A DNA stretch of 64,000 bases from Sinomonas atrocyanea (GCF_001577305.1 NZ_CP014518.1:3100001-3164000), one strand, 5' to 3'; numbered from the stretch's first letter, positions 35,071-43,644 are shown. The notes: a model not told the origin generated them from the sequence alone. Program-made: numbers and translations.

Positions 35071-37245
35071 CTAGGTGATCTCCCTGAGCAGGGCCTGCAG
35101 GCGGTCGAGCGCGGCGTGCGCCTGAGTGGGCAGGTTCTGGGTGATGGCACGGGCGCTGGGGTCGAGCGGCTCTCCCGCGAGCACTGGCACGGCTGCGGGT
35201 GCTGCGCCGTCCCCAGTGGCGCCGGCCGCCGTCCGCGCGAGGTCGGCCACCTTCCCGATTTCGGCGGCGAGCTCGACATCGGGCTGGCGCAGCCTGGAAG
35301 CGGCGTCGCTGAGGGAGCGCGCCGTCGCGACGATGTTCGCCACGAGGGTGAGGCGGCGCCGGATGGCTCGGGGCCGGTTCTCCCAGATCTGGTACCGGGT
35401 GAGAGGCTCGCCGACGAGGACGAGCCGGCGCAGCTGATTGTCGGCGGCGATGACGCGCTCGTCGACGGCATTGGCGCTGACGGAGGCCGGGTCGAGGGCG
35501 CGATCGTGCAGCGTGCCGAGCAGGTCGGCGACTGCCGCGAGGACAGAGCCCTGGACCACCTTGATCGTGTCGCGGGTGCTGACCGGCGTGACGAGGAGGG
35601 CGACGGCGATGCCGACCGCCGCCCCCGCGGCAGTCTCGTCGAGGCGCAGCAGCAGGAGCTCGTCAGAGAACTGGCCGAGGAGGGCGTACAGCTCGCTGAG
35701 CATGATCGTGAGGAAGAAGATCATGTATGCGTAGGAGATGCGCATGAGGTAGTTGCCGCAGAAGATGCTCGCCACGATCACGGCGAGTGCGGCGAAGAGG
35801 TTCCCGTTGGTGAGACGGGCGACGACGACGCCGGCGACGAGGCCGCCCAGGGTTCCCGCCACGCGCAGCAGCGATTTGCGGGTGGTGTCGAAGCGGGTGC
35901 CGGTTCCTGCGAAGGACACGAACGCGGCGATGACCGCCCAGTAGTAGCGCTGCCCGCTGATGAGGCTTCCGACGAGGATTGCGAGGGTTCCGGCGACCGC
36001 GACCTGCACTGCCTGCCTGGTGGCGAACTGCAGCCGGGTGAGTGGGTTCCACGCTGCGCCCCGGGGATCGACCTCGGACGCGACGCTGGGGATTCCGGGC
36101 AGCTGCCCGAGGACGAGCCCGGCCGCGGGCACGAACTGCGGCTCGTTCTCCTGCACGGTGCGGCTCAGCACCGGCCGGTTGGGCACCGACGTGACAATGC
36201 TGATGCCGCGGTGCAGGTCGGCGGCCGCTGCCTGCACGCTGAGGGGCGCGGCGGAGGCCAGCTCCGGGAGGGCCGGTGCGGCTTCGCGGGCGCGGGCGGG
36301 ATTTGGGGTGGCGAGCGCGCCCAAGGCCTCCACGGCAGCGGCCCGGATCGCCGGGGCGGCGTCGGTCGCGGCGAGCCGCCTGGTTCCAAGAGTGAGGCGG
36401 TCGAGACCGAGCTGCAGTTCGAGCAGCCGCGCACGCAGCGTGGACGCCGTCCATCCCTCGGGGAGCGCCGGAGCGTGAGCGGCCCAGCCGTCGCTCATCA
36501 GCGCCGCCTCTGTGGCCCTCGCTCGCGCGCGGAAGATCGCCAACGAGGCGCGGTCCGCCCCCGGGCTGCCCGGATCAGCCTCGAGCAGCGCGATGCAGGC
36601 CCGTGCGAGGCCGCGCTGGCGGGCGCTCATGCTTCGGAAGACGGCGGCGAGGGTGCGGCGCGGATGCCGGCGGAAGACGGTGCAGCTCAGCAGCAGTACC
36701 ACCGCCGTCGCGACGATGATGGCCACGAGCATCGCGGGGAGTGCCGGCAGCGTGGTCTTGAGGAAGGACGCGAAGAAGTAGCCGTTCCACAGCATGAAGC
36801 CGTAGAAGAAGTAGCCCAGCCCGAACCGGCGCATCCACACGGCCAGGAACATCACGACGACGAAGCCGACGAGCGAGGCCGGCTGGCTCGGTGCGAGCAG
36901 CGTGCCGGCCGTGATGCCCGCGCCCATGGCCAGCGGGAAGTACGCGGCCGTGATCGCGTTGGCCCGGATGCGGTGGTCGACGAGTGCGTTGGTGCCGATC
37001 ATCGCCACCACGCTGCTGAGCAGCATGAACACGACGGTCCCCTGGGCACCCGCGTGGAGCAGCAGGGCGAGCCCGTAGCCGACGACCATGCACACCGCGA
37101 CGTTGCCGGCCCCGGCCAGGCCGAGCTGGAGCCTCCCGAGCCCCGGGTCCGAGGCCACGGCGATGTCAGCGACCCGGCGCAGAAGGCCTGGTCGGGAGAC
37201 CTTCGCGACCTCTCGTGCCTCCGGCGACGTACGCGTCCCGCCCAA
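35071..37245 (-). CDS. FUSC-family (YccS/fusaric acid resistance-like) membrane protein
   Basis: The 724-residue protein has two groups of about five to six helices (roughly 35-185 and 415-560) separated by and followed by soluble helical domains, the duplicated FUSC/aromatic acid exporter-like layout. The second block includes RYYWAVIAAFVSFAGTGTR and TRFDTTRKSLLRVAGTLGG, the FUSC_2 signature area. Family members are linked to efflux of aromatic acids, but most are uncharacterised. It follows a small PRC-like gene by 5 bases and should be on the same transcript. Confidence 0.88.
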   Translation of the reverse strand: MGGTRTSPEAREVAKVSRPGLLRRVADIAVASDPGLGRLQLGLAGAGNVAVCMVVGYGLALLLHAGAQGTVVFMLLSSVVAMIGTNALVDHRIRANAITAAYFPLAMGAGITAGTLLAPSQPASLVGFVVVMFLAVWMRRFGLGYFFYGFMLWNGYFFASFLKTTLPALPAMLVAIIVATAVVLLLSCTVFRRHPRRTLAAVFRSMSARQRGLARACIALLEADPGSPGADRASLAIFRARARATEAALMSDGWAAHAPALPEGWTASTLRARLLELQLGLDRLTLGTRRLAATDAAPAIRAAAVEALGALATPNPARAREAAPALPELASAAPLSVQAAAADLHRGISIVTSVPNRPVLSRTVQENEPQFVPAAGLVLGQLPGIPSVASEVDPRGAAWNPLTRLQFATRQAVQVAVAGTLAILVGSLISGQRYYWAVIAAFVSFAGTGTRFDTTRKSLLRVAGTLGGLVAGVVVARLTNGNLFAALAVIVASIFCGNYLMRISYAYMIFFLTIMLSELYALLGQFSDELLLLRLDETAAGAAVGIAVALLVTPVSTRDTIKVVQGSVLAAVADLLGTLHDRALDPASVSANAVDERVIAADNQLRRLVLVGEPLTRYQIWENRPRAIRRRLTLVANIVATARSLSDAASRLRQPDVELAAEIGKVADLARTAAGATGDGAAPAAVPVLAGEPLDPSARAITQNLPTQAHAALDRLQALLREIT

Positions 37246-37250
37246 AGGAC

Positions 37251-37613
37251 TTACGCCGCGTGGTCGGAGTGGGTTGCCCAGCGCGAATGGCCCGAGGCGC
37301 GCCGCTCCGGGCGCCCTGCCTGTGCCTGGGCAGCATGGGCCTTGGCGGCGCGGGCCCCGAGGCGGAGCCCATCGTCACTGATCGGCACCCCGGCCCACTG
37401 CTGCGCGTGGGACGGTATGAACACGTCTCCAGCGGGGAATGCCCTCCTGCGCTGCCGCCCGGAGGCGACTGCCCAGACAACCTCGATGTATCCGTCCGTT
37501 GCGCCGACCGCGTAGCCATGCACTTCCCGGCTGCCGTCATGGGCGACGACCCTCTGCCCGCCGCTCTGCACCCGACCGGCCCCGGACTTGGTGTCCCTAT
37601 CAAGCTGTCGCAT
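37251..37613 (-). CDS. Small PRC-barrel/DUF2171-like protein
   Basis: ATG 37613 follows GGAGG with a 6-7 base gap; an upstream extension to 37658 is unlikely. The 120-residue product has a central beta-rich segment (VHGYAVGATDGYIEVVWAV, RRAFPAGDVFIP, WAGVPISDDGLRL) resembling the small barrel of PRC/DUF2171 proteins, followed by a basic, His/Ala-rich tail. Resemblance is judged by pattern only. It sits directly before the FUSC gene and 123 bases after the sigma-factor gene on the same strand. Confidence 0.6.
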   Translation of the reverse strand: MRQLDRDTKSGAGRVQSGGQRVVAHDGSREVHGYAVGATDGYIEVVWAVASGRQRRRAFPAGDVFIPSHAQQWAGVPISDDGLRLGARAAKAHAAQAQAGRPERRASGHSRWATHSDHAA

Positions 37614-37736
37614 TTCTGACCTCCACTGCCTACTCCTCATACCCCTGCGACGGCGCATCCATTCAGTGTGCTGCCCCGCTGTGTGGGGTCCAGCGTCTCC
37701 GGTCGTGGTCAGGGTCCGTCTGGCGTTTTGGTGGGG

Positions 37737-38492
37737 TCAGGCGGCCATCTTGCGGCGCATGCGGTCCAGGAGCCGGCGCAGCAGGCGCGAGACCTGCATC
37801 TGGGACACCCCCAGCTCCGCGGCGATCTCAGACTGGCTCATCTCGTCCACGAACCGCAGCTTCACCAGCAGCCGATCCTGCTCGCTCGCACCCTCCAGCG
37901 CGCACGCGACCATCTGCCGCAGCTCCACCTGCTCGAACCCCGCCTCGACCACCGGGACCAGGTGCGCCGTGCGCTCCCCCTCGCCCTCGCCCGAGGAATC
38001 CAGCGGCTCGATCGCCGCCGGGCTCATCGCCGCATCCACCGAGCGGGCCTCCGCGACCTGCTCCGGGCTGGCCCCCGTCGCCTCCCCCAGCTCCGCCAGG
38101 GACGGCTCCCGGCCCAGCTCCTGCACCAGCCGGCCACGGGCCTCCTTGACCCCCAGCCGCAGCTCCTGCAGCGACCGCGGCGGGCGCACCACCCAGGACT
38201 GGTCCCGCAGATAGCGCTTGATCGTCCCGGCAATCGTGGGCACCGCGAACTGCACGAACCCGTGCCCGGCACCCTCCCGGTACCGCTGCGCCGCCATCAC
38301 CAGCCCCATCCGCGCCACCTGCCGGATGTCCTCGAAGTCATGCCCGGGCACCCGGTGCCGCCGCGCCAGCGCATCCGCCAAACCCAGATGCTCCACCACC
38401 AACGCCCCCGCGCCACCGGACGAGGCACCCTCGCGGCCCCCGGCGAGGACCGTCAGGGGACTCCTCGACTCCATCACAGCTGACTCACTCAC
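37737..38492 (-). CDS. SigB/SigF-family RNA polymerase sigma factor
   Basis: The 251-residue protein has sigma region 2 (HDFEDIRQVARMGLVMAAQRY), a region 2.4-like TIAGTIKRYLRDQSWVVRPPR, region 3 (LVQELGREPSLAELGEATG) and region 4 with the helix-turn-helix MSQSEIAAELGVSQMQVSRLLRR. This matches the SigB/F/G group that drives general stress or late-growth genes. No anti-sigma or anti-anti-sigma gene is adjacent, so control may come from elsewhere. Divergent from it lies a TetR gene, and the shared region carries twin operators that may also affect this promoter. Confidence 0.93.
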   Translation of the reverse strand: MSESAVMESRSPLTVLAGGREGASSGGAGALVVEHLGLADALARRHRVPGHDFEDIRQVARMGLVMAAQRYREGAGHGFVQFAVPTIAGTIKRYLRDQSWVVRPPRSLQELRLGVKEARGRLVQELGREPSLAELGEATGASPEQVAEARSVDAAMSPAAIEPLDSSGEGEGERTAHLVPVVEAGFEQVELRQMVACALEGASEQDRLLVKLRFVDEMSQSEIAAELGVSQMQVSRLLRRLLDRMRRKMAA

Positions 38493-38567
38493 AGCGACCT
38501 ACCCTCTCTGCACCGCCCAGCGGCGGTGCCCGGCGTTGATGCTGGCTACCTCGAAGTCTTCAACGAG

Positions 38568-38620
38568 ACAGACCTGTCTGTTCCGTCACGAGGAGTATGC
38601 ACCGAGACAGACCTGTCTGT
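38568..38620. promoter_or_regulatory. Twin TetR-type operators
   Basis: ACAGACCTGTCTGT occurs at 38568-38581 and again at 38607-38620. Each is a 6-bp inverted repeat around CT and each is preceded by CGAG. The copies start 39 bases apart. They lie between the divergent sigma-factor and TetR starts, and a TAGGAT -10-like box follows the second copy, so binding by the TetR protein should repress its own gene and perhaps the sigma gene. Confidence 0.8.
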
Positions 38621-38641
38621 CCAGAGGGCTAGGATGGGCCC

Positions 38642-39310
38642 ATGATGGGTGGAGATGCGGGGCAGGCGGGCAGAGGTGCCGTGCGGAAGCCGGCCAAGGA
38701 GCGGATCCTCGAGACCGCCTATGGGCTCTTCGCCAGAGGCGGCGTCCGCGCAGTGGGGATCGACGAGATCATCGCCCACTCCGGGGTCGCCAAGGCGACG
38801 TTCTACCGGTGCTTCCCCTCGAAGGACGCCCTCGTCCTGGCGTACATGGACCGCTGGTACCAGGTGCGCCACGATGCCATCGAGGATGCGATCACCCATG
38901 CCCACGCGCCTGAGGACGCCCTTCTCGCGGCCTTCAACGTGCTCGACGACTGGTTCAGCCGCGGCGCCGCCGAGGTCAACACCTTCCTCCACGTCGTGAT
39001 CGAGTTCGGCCCGGAGCATCCCCTCGGTCAGGCCGCCATGGCGCACCTCGCGAACATCCGCGGACGCCTCGCCGCCCTCGCCGAGGGTGCCGGGCTCGAG
39101 GACCCGGTGGGCTTCGCCTGGTCCTTCCACATCCTCACCAAGGGCGCCATGGTCGCCTCCATCGAAGGAGACCAGCGCGCCGCTCTCCGCGCGCGGGCCC
39201 TCGCGCGGGCACTCATCGACCTCCACCGCCCCGACACGCCCGGGCGTCCGCAGTCGCAGCAAGAGGAAGACGACGAGGTCAAGGTCCTTCGGAAGCACGG
39301 CCGCGGCTGA
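38642..39310 (+). CDS. TetR-family repressor
   Basis: The 222-residue protein (ATGATG at 38642/38645) has the TetR HTH: KERILETAYGLFARGGVRAVGI, IIAHSGVAKATFYRCFPSKD. It has a helical ligand domain and an acidic/basic tail (QQEEDDEVKVL). Two ACAGACCTGTCTGT operators lie just upstream, so it is very likely autoregulated. No enzyme or pump gene is directly downstream; its other target may be the divergent sigma factor or a distant gene carrying the same motif. Confidence 0.92.
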   Translation: MMGGDAGQAGRGAVRKPAKERILETAYGLFARGGVRAVGIDEIIAHSGVAKATFYRCFPSKDALVLAYMDRWYQVRHDAIEDAITHAHAPEDALLAAFNVLDDWFSRGAAEVNTFLHVVIEFGPEHPLGQAAMAHLANIRGRLAALAEGAGLEDPVGFAWSFHILTKGAMVASIEGDQRAALRARALARALIDLHRPDTPGRPQSQQEEDDEVKVLRKHGRG

Positions 39311-39329
39311 GCGCTCCCCCACGCCGGGA

Positions 39330-39353
39330 GGCGGCGCTGGCCCGGACGCCGCC
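39330..39353 (+). terminator. Possible hairpin terminator after tetR
   Basis: GGCGGCG (39330-39336) and CGCCGCC (39347-39353) form a 7-bp stem with a 10-base loop, without a U-tract. It separates the TetR gene from the riboswitch leader. Confidence 0.4.
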
Positions 39354-39390
39354 CCAAGGTTCGGCATGTATCATCGGGGCGCAAGGTGCC

Positions 39391-39556
39391 GTTCGTTAGC
39401 TGAGGCTCCTTCGCGGACACAAGCCAGCGACCCCCAACGTCGAGAGACGCCACAGGTCAGGACAGGCTGCCCCGGGCTAAGGGGCAACCCCGATTGGCTC
39501 TCCGGGTCCTCCCCGGGGTCACGACGCGAAGTGCCAAAGGTCTTACGAGGAAGGGC
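39391..39556 (+). promoter_or_regulatory. M-box (ykoK) magnesium riboswitch
   Basis: The M-box core is clearly readable: CGTTAGCTGAGGCTCCT (from 39394), GGACACAAGCC, AACGTCGAGAGACGCCA (39436-39452), GGTCA, and the closing segment GCCAAAGGTCTTACGAGG (about 39533-39550) that pairs back to the 5' end. M-box RNAs sense Mg2+ and lower expression of Mg2+ transporters when the ion is plentiful. The transporter start lies about 230 bases downstream, leaving room for an expression platform that includes a short leader ORF. No simple intrinsic terminator follows, which fits Rho-dependent or translational control. Confidence 0.92.
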
Positions 39557-39617
39557 CCGGCCTCTCTGGCTGGCCGCCTGAAGGCACGCGACCCGCGTCC
39601 GGAGGAGGTGGCCGACC

Positions 39618-39659
39618 GTGTCCAGCGGTGACAGTAGTCCCTCCCCGCATACCTGCTGA
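39618..39659 (+). CDS. Possible 13-codon leader ORF downstream of the M-box
   Basis: A very strong Shine-Dalgarno, GGAGGAGG (39601-39608), stands 9 bases before GTG 39618. The frame reads VSSGDSSPSPHTC and stops at TGA (39657-39659). The SD is stronger than the one for the transporter itself. Leader peptides with Pro or acidic codons control several Mg2+ uptake genes by affecting Rho access, so this is a plausible part of the expression platform. There is no proof that it is translated. Confidence 0.45.
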   Translation: MSSGDSSPSPHTC

Positions 39660-39787
39660 GCCGCGCTCAGCCCCTCCGCCAATGCCGCGCGCCCACGTCG
39701 CGGCCGCGCTGATCCAAGCCCGGCCCGGCGTGTCCGGGCGCGCCCGCTTCACGATCCCCGGCCACCGCCGGGAGGAAGCAGGTCCCC

Positions 39788-41473
39788 ATGACCCCGATGC
39801 CGCACGCCCCCGCGCCCACCCGCCCCGCGACCGAGATGCCCGCTCCCTCCGACTCGGCAGTGCTCGACGCGGCCCATGTCGGCGACATCCACGGAGCCTT
39901 CGGCACCATCCGCCTCGACGGCCCCTCCTCGCACTCGACCTGGAAGAGGCGCCTCAAGACGCTCCTGGCGATCGCCGGGCCCGGCCTGATCGTCATGGTC
40001 GGCGACAACGACGCCGGCGCCTTCGGCACCTACACCCAGGCCGGGCAGAACTACGGCACCTCCCTGCTGTGGACGCTCCTGCTCCTGGTCCCCGTCCTCT
40101 ACGTGAACCAGGAGATGGTGCTGCGCCTCGGCGTCGTCACCGGCGTGGGTCACGCGCGCCTTATCCTCGAGCGCTTCGGGAAGTTCTGGGGCGCCTTCAG
40201 CGCGATCGACCTGTTCATCCTCAACGCTCTGACCATCGTCACCGAGTTCATCGGCATCTCGATCGGTCTCGACTACCTCGGGGTGCCCAAGGTCCCGGGC
40301 GTGCTGGTCTCAGCGCTGGTGGTCGTCGCCGCCGCCAGCACCGGCTCGTTCCGGCGCTTCGAGCGGGTCTGCATGGCCCTCGTGGCCGGCTCGCTCCTGC
40401 TCGTGCCGGTGTTCTTCATGGCCCGCCCTGACTACGGGCAGATGGCGCACGACTTCGTGGTGCCCGGCATCCCGGCAGGCTCCGACATCGCGGACGTCAC
40501 CCTGCTCATCATCGCGATCGTGGGCACGACCATCGCCCCGTGGCAGCTGTTCTTCCAGCAGTCCTACGTGATCGACAAGCGCATCACGCCCCGGTACATG
40601 AAGTACGAGCGGGTGGACCTGTGGCTCGGAATCGCCATCGTGGTGCTCGGCGCGGCCGCGATCATCGGCTTCACGGCCGCGACCTTCGCGCACGGGCCCG
40701 AGGCCGGCCACTTCACCGACGCCGGCGGGGTGGCCCGGGGCCTGGGCTCGCACGTGGGCCGGCTCGCCGGGATCCTGTTCGCCGTCGCCCTCATCGACGC
40801 CTCCGTGATCGGGGCGGCGGCCGTGGGCCTCTCCACCTCCTACGCTCTCGGCGACGTCCTGGGCCTCAAGCACTCTCTGCACCGCAAGCCCAGCGACGCC
40901 AAGGGCTTCTACGCCGCCTTCGCGGGCATCATCGCCCTCTCCGCCGTGATCGTCATCATCCCCGGCAGCCCCCTCGGGCTCCTCACCGTGGGCGTGCAGG
41001 TCCTCGCGGGCGTGCTGCTGCCCTCCGCCACTGTGTTCCTGCTCCTGCTGTGCAACGACCGGCAGGTCATGGGCCCCTGGGTCAACGGCCGGGCCATGAA
41101 CGTCTTCACCTCCGCGGTGATCGCCGTCCTGGTGATCCTCTCCGTGGTCCTCACCGCCGCGGTGCTGTTCCCGGACATCAGCGGCGCCGCGATCCTGCAG
41201 ATCCTGGGCGGCGGGGCGCTCCTTGCCCTGCTCGCGGCGGCAGGGATCGCCGTCGTGCGCCTCCGCGCCGCGGCGAGCGGGAAGGCGGCCCCGGCCGCCC
41301 CCGTGGACCGTTCCCAGCGGGCCGCCTGGCGGATGCCGCCGCTGGCGCTGCTGGAGCGGCCCCGGCTGTCCGTGGCCCGGCGTGCGGGACTGAGCGTGCT
41401 GCGCGTGTACCTGCTCGTGGCGATGGTGCTCGTGATCGTCCGGGTGGTCCAGCTCGCCGTCGCCGCAGGCTAG
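39788..41473 (+). CDS. NRAMP-related magnesium transporter (NRMT-like)
   Basis: The 561-residue protein has the NRAMP fold with about eleven helices after a 55-residue polar N-terminus and a hydrophilic C-terminal segment with one more helix. The first-helix metal motif, DPGN in Mn/Fe NRAMPs, is DNDAG here (73-77). The sixth-helix MPH is replaced by IAPW (249-252), which removes the Met thioether that selects transition metals. These are the changes known for NRAMP-related Mg2+ transporters. The M-box riboswitch upstream independently points to Mg2+. GGAGGAAG at 39771 serves as RBS. Transport of Mg2+ is therefore a well-supported inference, not shown directly. Confidence 0.9.
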   Translation: MTPMPHAPAPTRPATEMPAPSDSAVLDAAHVGDIHGAFGTIRLDGPSSHSTWKRRLKTLLAIAGPGLIVMVGDNDAGAFGTYTQAGQNYGTSLLWTLLLLVPVLYVNQEMVLRLGVVTGVGHARLILERFGKFWGAFSAIDLFILNALTIVTEFIGISIGLDYLGVPKVPGVLVSALVVVAAASTGSFRRFERVCMALVAGSLLLVPVFFMARPDYGQMAHDFVVPGIPAGSDIADVTLLIIAIVGTTIAPWQLFFQQSYVIDKRITPRYMKYERVDLWLGIAIVVLGAAAIIGFTAATFAHGPEAGHFTDAGGVARGLGSHVGRLAGILFAVALIDASVIGAAAVGLSTSYALGDVLGLKHSLHRKPSDAKGFYAAFAGIIALSAVIVIIPGSPLGLLTVGVQVLAGVLLPSATVFLLLLCNDRQVMGPWVNGRAMNVFTSAVIAVLVILSVVLTAAVLFPDISGAAILQILGGGALLALLAAAGIAVVRLRAAASGKAAPAAPVDRSQRAAWRMPPLALLERPRLSVARRAGLSVLRVYLLVAMVLVIVRVVQLAVAAG

Positions 41474-41483
41474 ACGGCCGGCC

Positions 41484-42710
41484 TCAGGCGCGCCGGAGCC
41501 GGCGCAGCACGAGGGCCAGGCCCACGAAGGCCAGGGCATTCGCGACCAGGATCACGGTCACCGCGGCGGCCGGGCTGGCAGCGTAGGCGGCGCCGAGGAT
41601 GCCGCCGGCGGCGAGCAGGCCGAGGCCGCGGACGAGGGCGAGCCAGCCGAACGCCACCGCGCGGGAGTGCGAGGGGACCAGCTCGGTGACCACGGCCTTG
41701 ACGGTGGAGTCCAGCACGCCGTTGACAATCCCCCACACCGCAGCGCCCGTCCAGACCAGCGGGGCGCTGGCGCCGAAGGAGATCGCGGCGACGGCGGCCG
41801 CGGCGGGGACGGCGAGGAGCACGAGCGGGCCACGGCGGTCGTAGAGCCGCCCCACCACGAGCCCGCTGAGCCCGTCCACGGCCATCGCAACGGCGAAGAC
41901 CACCGGGACGAGGGCGTCGCCGAGGAGCCAGGTGGTCTGGGCGCGGAAGGCCATGAGCGGGAACGGCGCGACGCCGCAGGAGAGAACCGCCACCGCGGCC
42001 GTGTACTGCCAGAACCTAGCCGGCAGGTGGGCCCGGGCCATGCCCTTGGCGTCCGGGCCGCGGGCGGGGGCGGGAGCACCGCCGTCGTGCTCGTAGACGG
42101 CTGGGTCCGGCACGCGGGTGCGCAGCCAGGCGAGCATCGCCAGGACGAGCACCCCGGGGACGGCGAGCACGCCGAAGGCGAGCCGGTAGTCGCCCTCGTT
42201 CCAGGCCAGGACGGCTGCCAGGAGCAGGGGCCCGAGCATGGCGCCCGTCTGGTCCAGCGCCTGGTGGACGCCGAAGGCGCTGCCGCGGCCGGTCCTGGTC
42301 GAGGCGTGGGAGAGGAGCGTGTCCTTGGCCGGGGAGCGGACGGCCTTGCCGAGCCGCTCGGTGCCGTACAGCAGCAGCGCCGGGGCGATCAGGCCCGTGG
42401 CCCCGATGAGCGGGACGCTCAGGACGGTGAGGGCGTAGCCGGTGATGGTCCATGCCCAGTAGTGCTGGGTGCGGCGCACCGCCAGGCCGGAGAGCACGCG
42501 CAGGCCGTAGCCGATGAACTCCCCCGCCCCGGCCACCAGGCCCACCACGGTGGCGCTGGCGCCGAGCGTGCCCAGGTAGGGGCCGATGATGCTGCGGGCG
42601 CCCTCGTAGACCATGTCCGCCAGCAGGCTCACCACCCCGAAGGCGAGGACGAAGTGCCAGGGGCGCAGCAGGGGCGCGCGCTCCTGGGCGGCGGGGCTGC
42701 CGTTCGCCAT
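41484..42710 (-). CDS. MFS transporter
   Basis: The 408-residue protein has twelve helices. The N-terminus FVLAFGVVSLLADMVYEGARSI and the loop GTERLGKAVRSPAKDTLLSH are typical of the MFS subgroup of small-molecule exporters (YfcJ/arabinose-efflux-like annotation). LYDRRGPLVLL is the motif-A-like loop in the second half. It ends 10 bases from the convergent NRAMP gene. The substrate is not predictable and the upstream 200 bases give no obvious regulator site. Confidence 0.88.
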   Translation of the reverse strand: MANGSPAAQERAPLLRPWHFVLAFGVVSLLADMVYEGARSIIGPYLGTLGASATVVGLVAGAGEFIGYGLRVLSGLAVRRTQHYWAWTITGYALTVLSVPLIGATGLIAPALLLYGTERLGKAVRSPAKDTLLSHASTRTGRGSAFGVHQALDQTGAMLGPLLLAAVLAWNEGDYRLAFGVLAVPGVLVLAMLAWLRTRVPDPAVYEHDGGAPAPARGPDAKGMARAHLPARFWQYTAAVAVLSCGVAPFPLMAFRAQTTWLLGDALVPVVFAVAMAVDGLSGLVVGRLYDRRGPLVLLAVPAAAAVAAISFGASAPLVWTGAAVWGIVNGVLDSTVKAVVTELVPSHSRAVAFGWLALVRGLGLLAAGGILGAAYAASPAAAVTVILVANALAFVGLALVLRRLRRA

Positions 42711-42908
42711 GCGGGGATCTCCTTGGGGGCGGGGAAGCGGGGCTGGCCGAGGCCGGAGGTCAGACTACCGCGCGGACCCGAGCGCGCGCTGCGCTCACCG
42801 GCGGGGATTCACCCGCGCAACACGGGGTCCGTGCTAACGGCCGGCCCCTCCCTGCCGACCTGTCTAGAGGGGGGATCAATATCCACTCCCAGACCAAGGA
42901 GGAAAACC

Positions 42909-43625
42909 TTGTCGTTCTTCACCGCGCTCGTCACGAGCAAGCTTGCAGCCGGGGCGCTGGCCGCCGGCACCCTGGCGGTGGGCGGCACCGCCGCAGCCGC
43001 CTACGCCGGCGGCCTGCCCGAGCCGCTCCAGCAGGGCGCACATTCCCTCATCGGCGCCCCCGCTCCCAGCACGCTGACCGGCCGCACGCTGAGGGTCGGG
43101 GCGGCGACCGCCGCCCCGACCGACACGGCGTCTCCCAGCTCGTCGGCGAACGGCACGGCGACCGCGTCGCCGACGGACACCGCAGCCCCCGCCCCCTCCC
43201 CTACCGAGACGGCCGAGCCTGCCGGCGCGGCGGAGCCGACCGAGACGGCCGAGCCTGCCGAACCGGCCACCGAGGCGGCCCACCCTGCCCCGACCGGAGC
43301 GGCCCTGGCCGGCCAGTGCAACGCCTATGCCCACGGCGGCCTCGGCGGCGCCGACCTGAGCGCCGAGTGCGAGGGCGTCGCTGCCCCGGGCAATTCGGCC
43401 GCCCACCGCCAGGATGGCGAGGCCGAGCACGGTGCGGGCGCCGCTGCCGGGGCTGCTGCCGCGGCGGCCCAGGCCGCGCAGGAGGCGGCAGCCCACCAGC
43501 AGGAAGCCGCACAGGAAGCCGCAGCCCACCAGCAGGAAGCCGCACAGGAGGCGGCTTCGCACCAGCAAGAGGCTGCACAGGAGGCGGCTTCGCACCGCGC
43601 CTCTGAGGGCGGCAGCCACCACTGA
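42909..43625 (+). CDS. Secreted protein with 11-residue helical repeats
   Basis: The start is TTG 42909, placed by the strong AGGAGG site ending 6-7 bases upstream; longer frames lack an RBS. The 238-residue product has a signal-like hydrophobic N-terminus (KLAAGALAAGTLAVGGTAAAAYA) and a segment GLPEPLQQGAHSLIGAPAP often seen in actinobacterial stress proteins. A Thr/Ala/Glu-rich low-complexity middle follows, then a small region with CNAYAHGGLGGADLSAECEG (two Cys), and four 11-residue repeats (AQEAAAHQQEA). Hendecad repeats form long helices or coiled coils. No family is recognised. Confidence 0.7.
   Translation: MSFFTALVTSKLAAGALAAGTLAVGGTAAAAYAGGLPEPLQQGAHSLIGAPAPSTLTGRTLRVGAATAAPTDTASPSSSANGTATASPTDTAAPAPSPTETAEPAGAAEPTETAEPAEPATEAAHPAPTGAALAGQCNAYAHGGLGGADLSAECEGVAAPGNSAAHRQDGEAEHGAGAAAGAAAAAAQAAQEAAAHQQEAAQEAAAHQQEAAQEAASHQQEAAQEAASHRASEGGSHH
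43476..43607 (+). repeat. Four tandem 33-bp units coding an 11-residue hendecad
   Basis: The units are 43476-43508, 43509-43541, 43542-43574 and 43575-43607. They encode AQEAAAHQQEA twice, then AQEAASHQQEA and AQEAASHRASE. Third-position differences between units show they are not a very recent expansion. Confidence 0.88.
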
Positions 43626-43644
43626 CCTCGGGAGAGCGCAGAAA

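Noticed and set aside
39788..41473. Annotation of the NRAMP protein as a Mn2+/Fe2+ transporter (MntH)
   Set aside because: The DPGN and MPH motifs are both changed and the leader is an M-box, so a Mg2+ transporter fits better.
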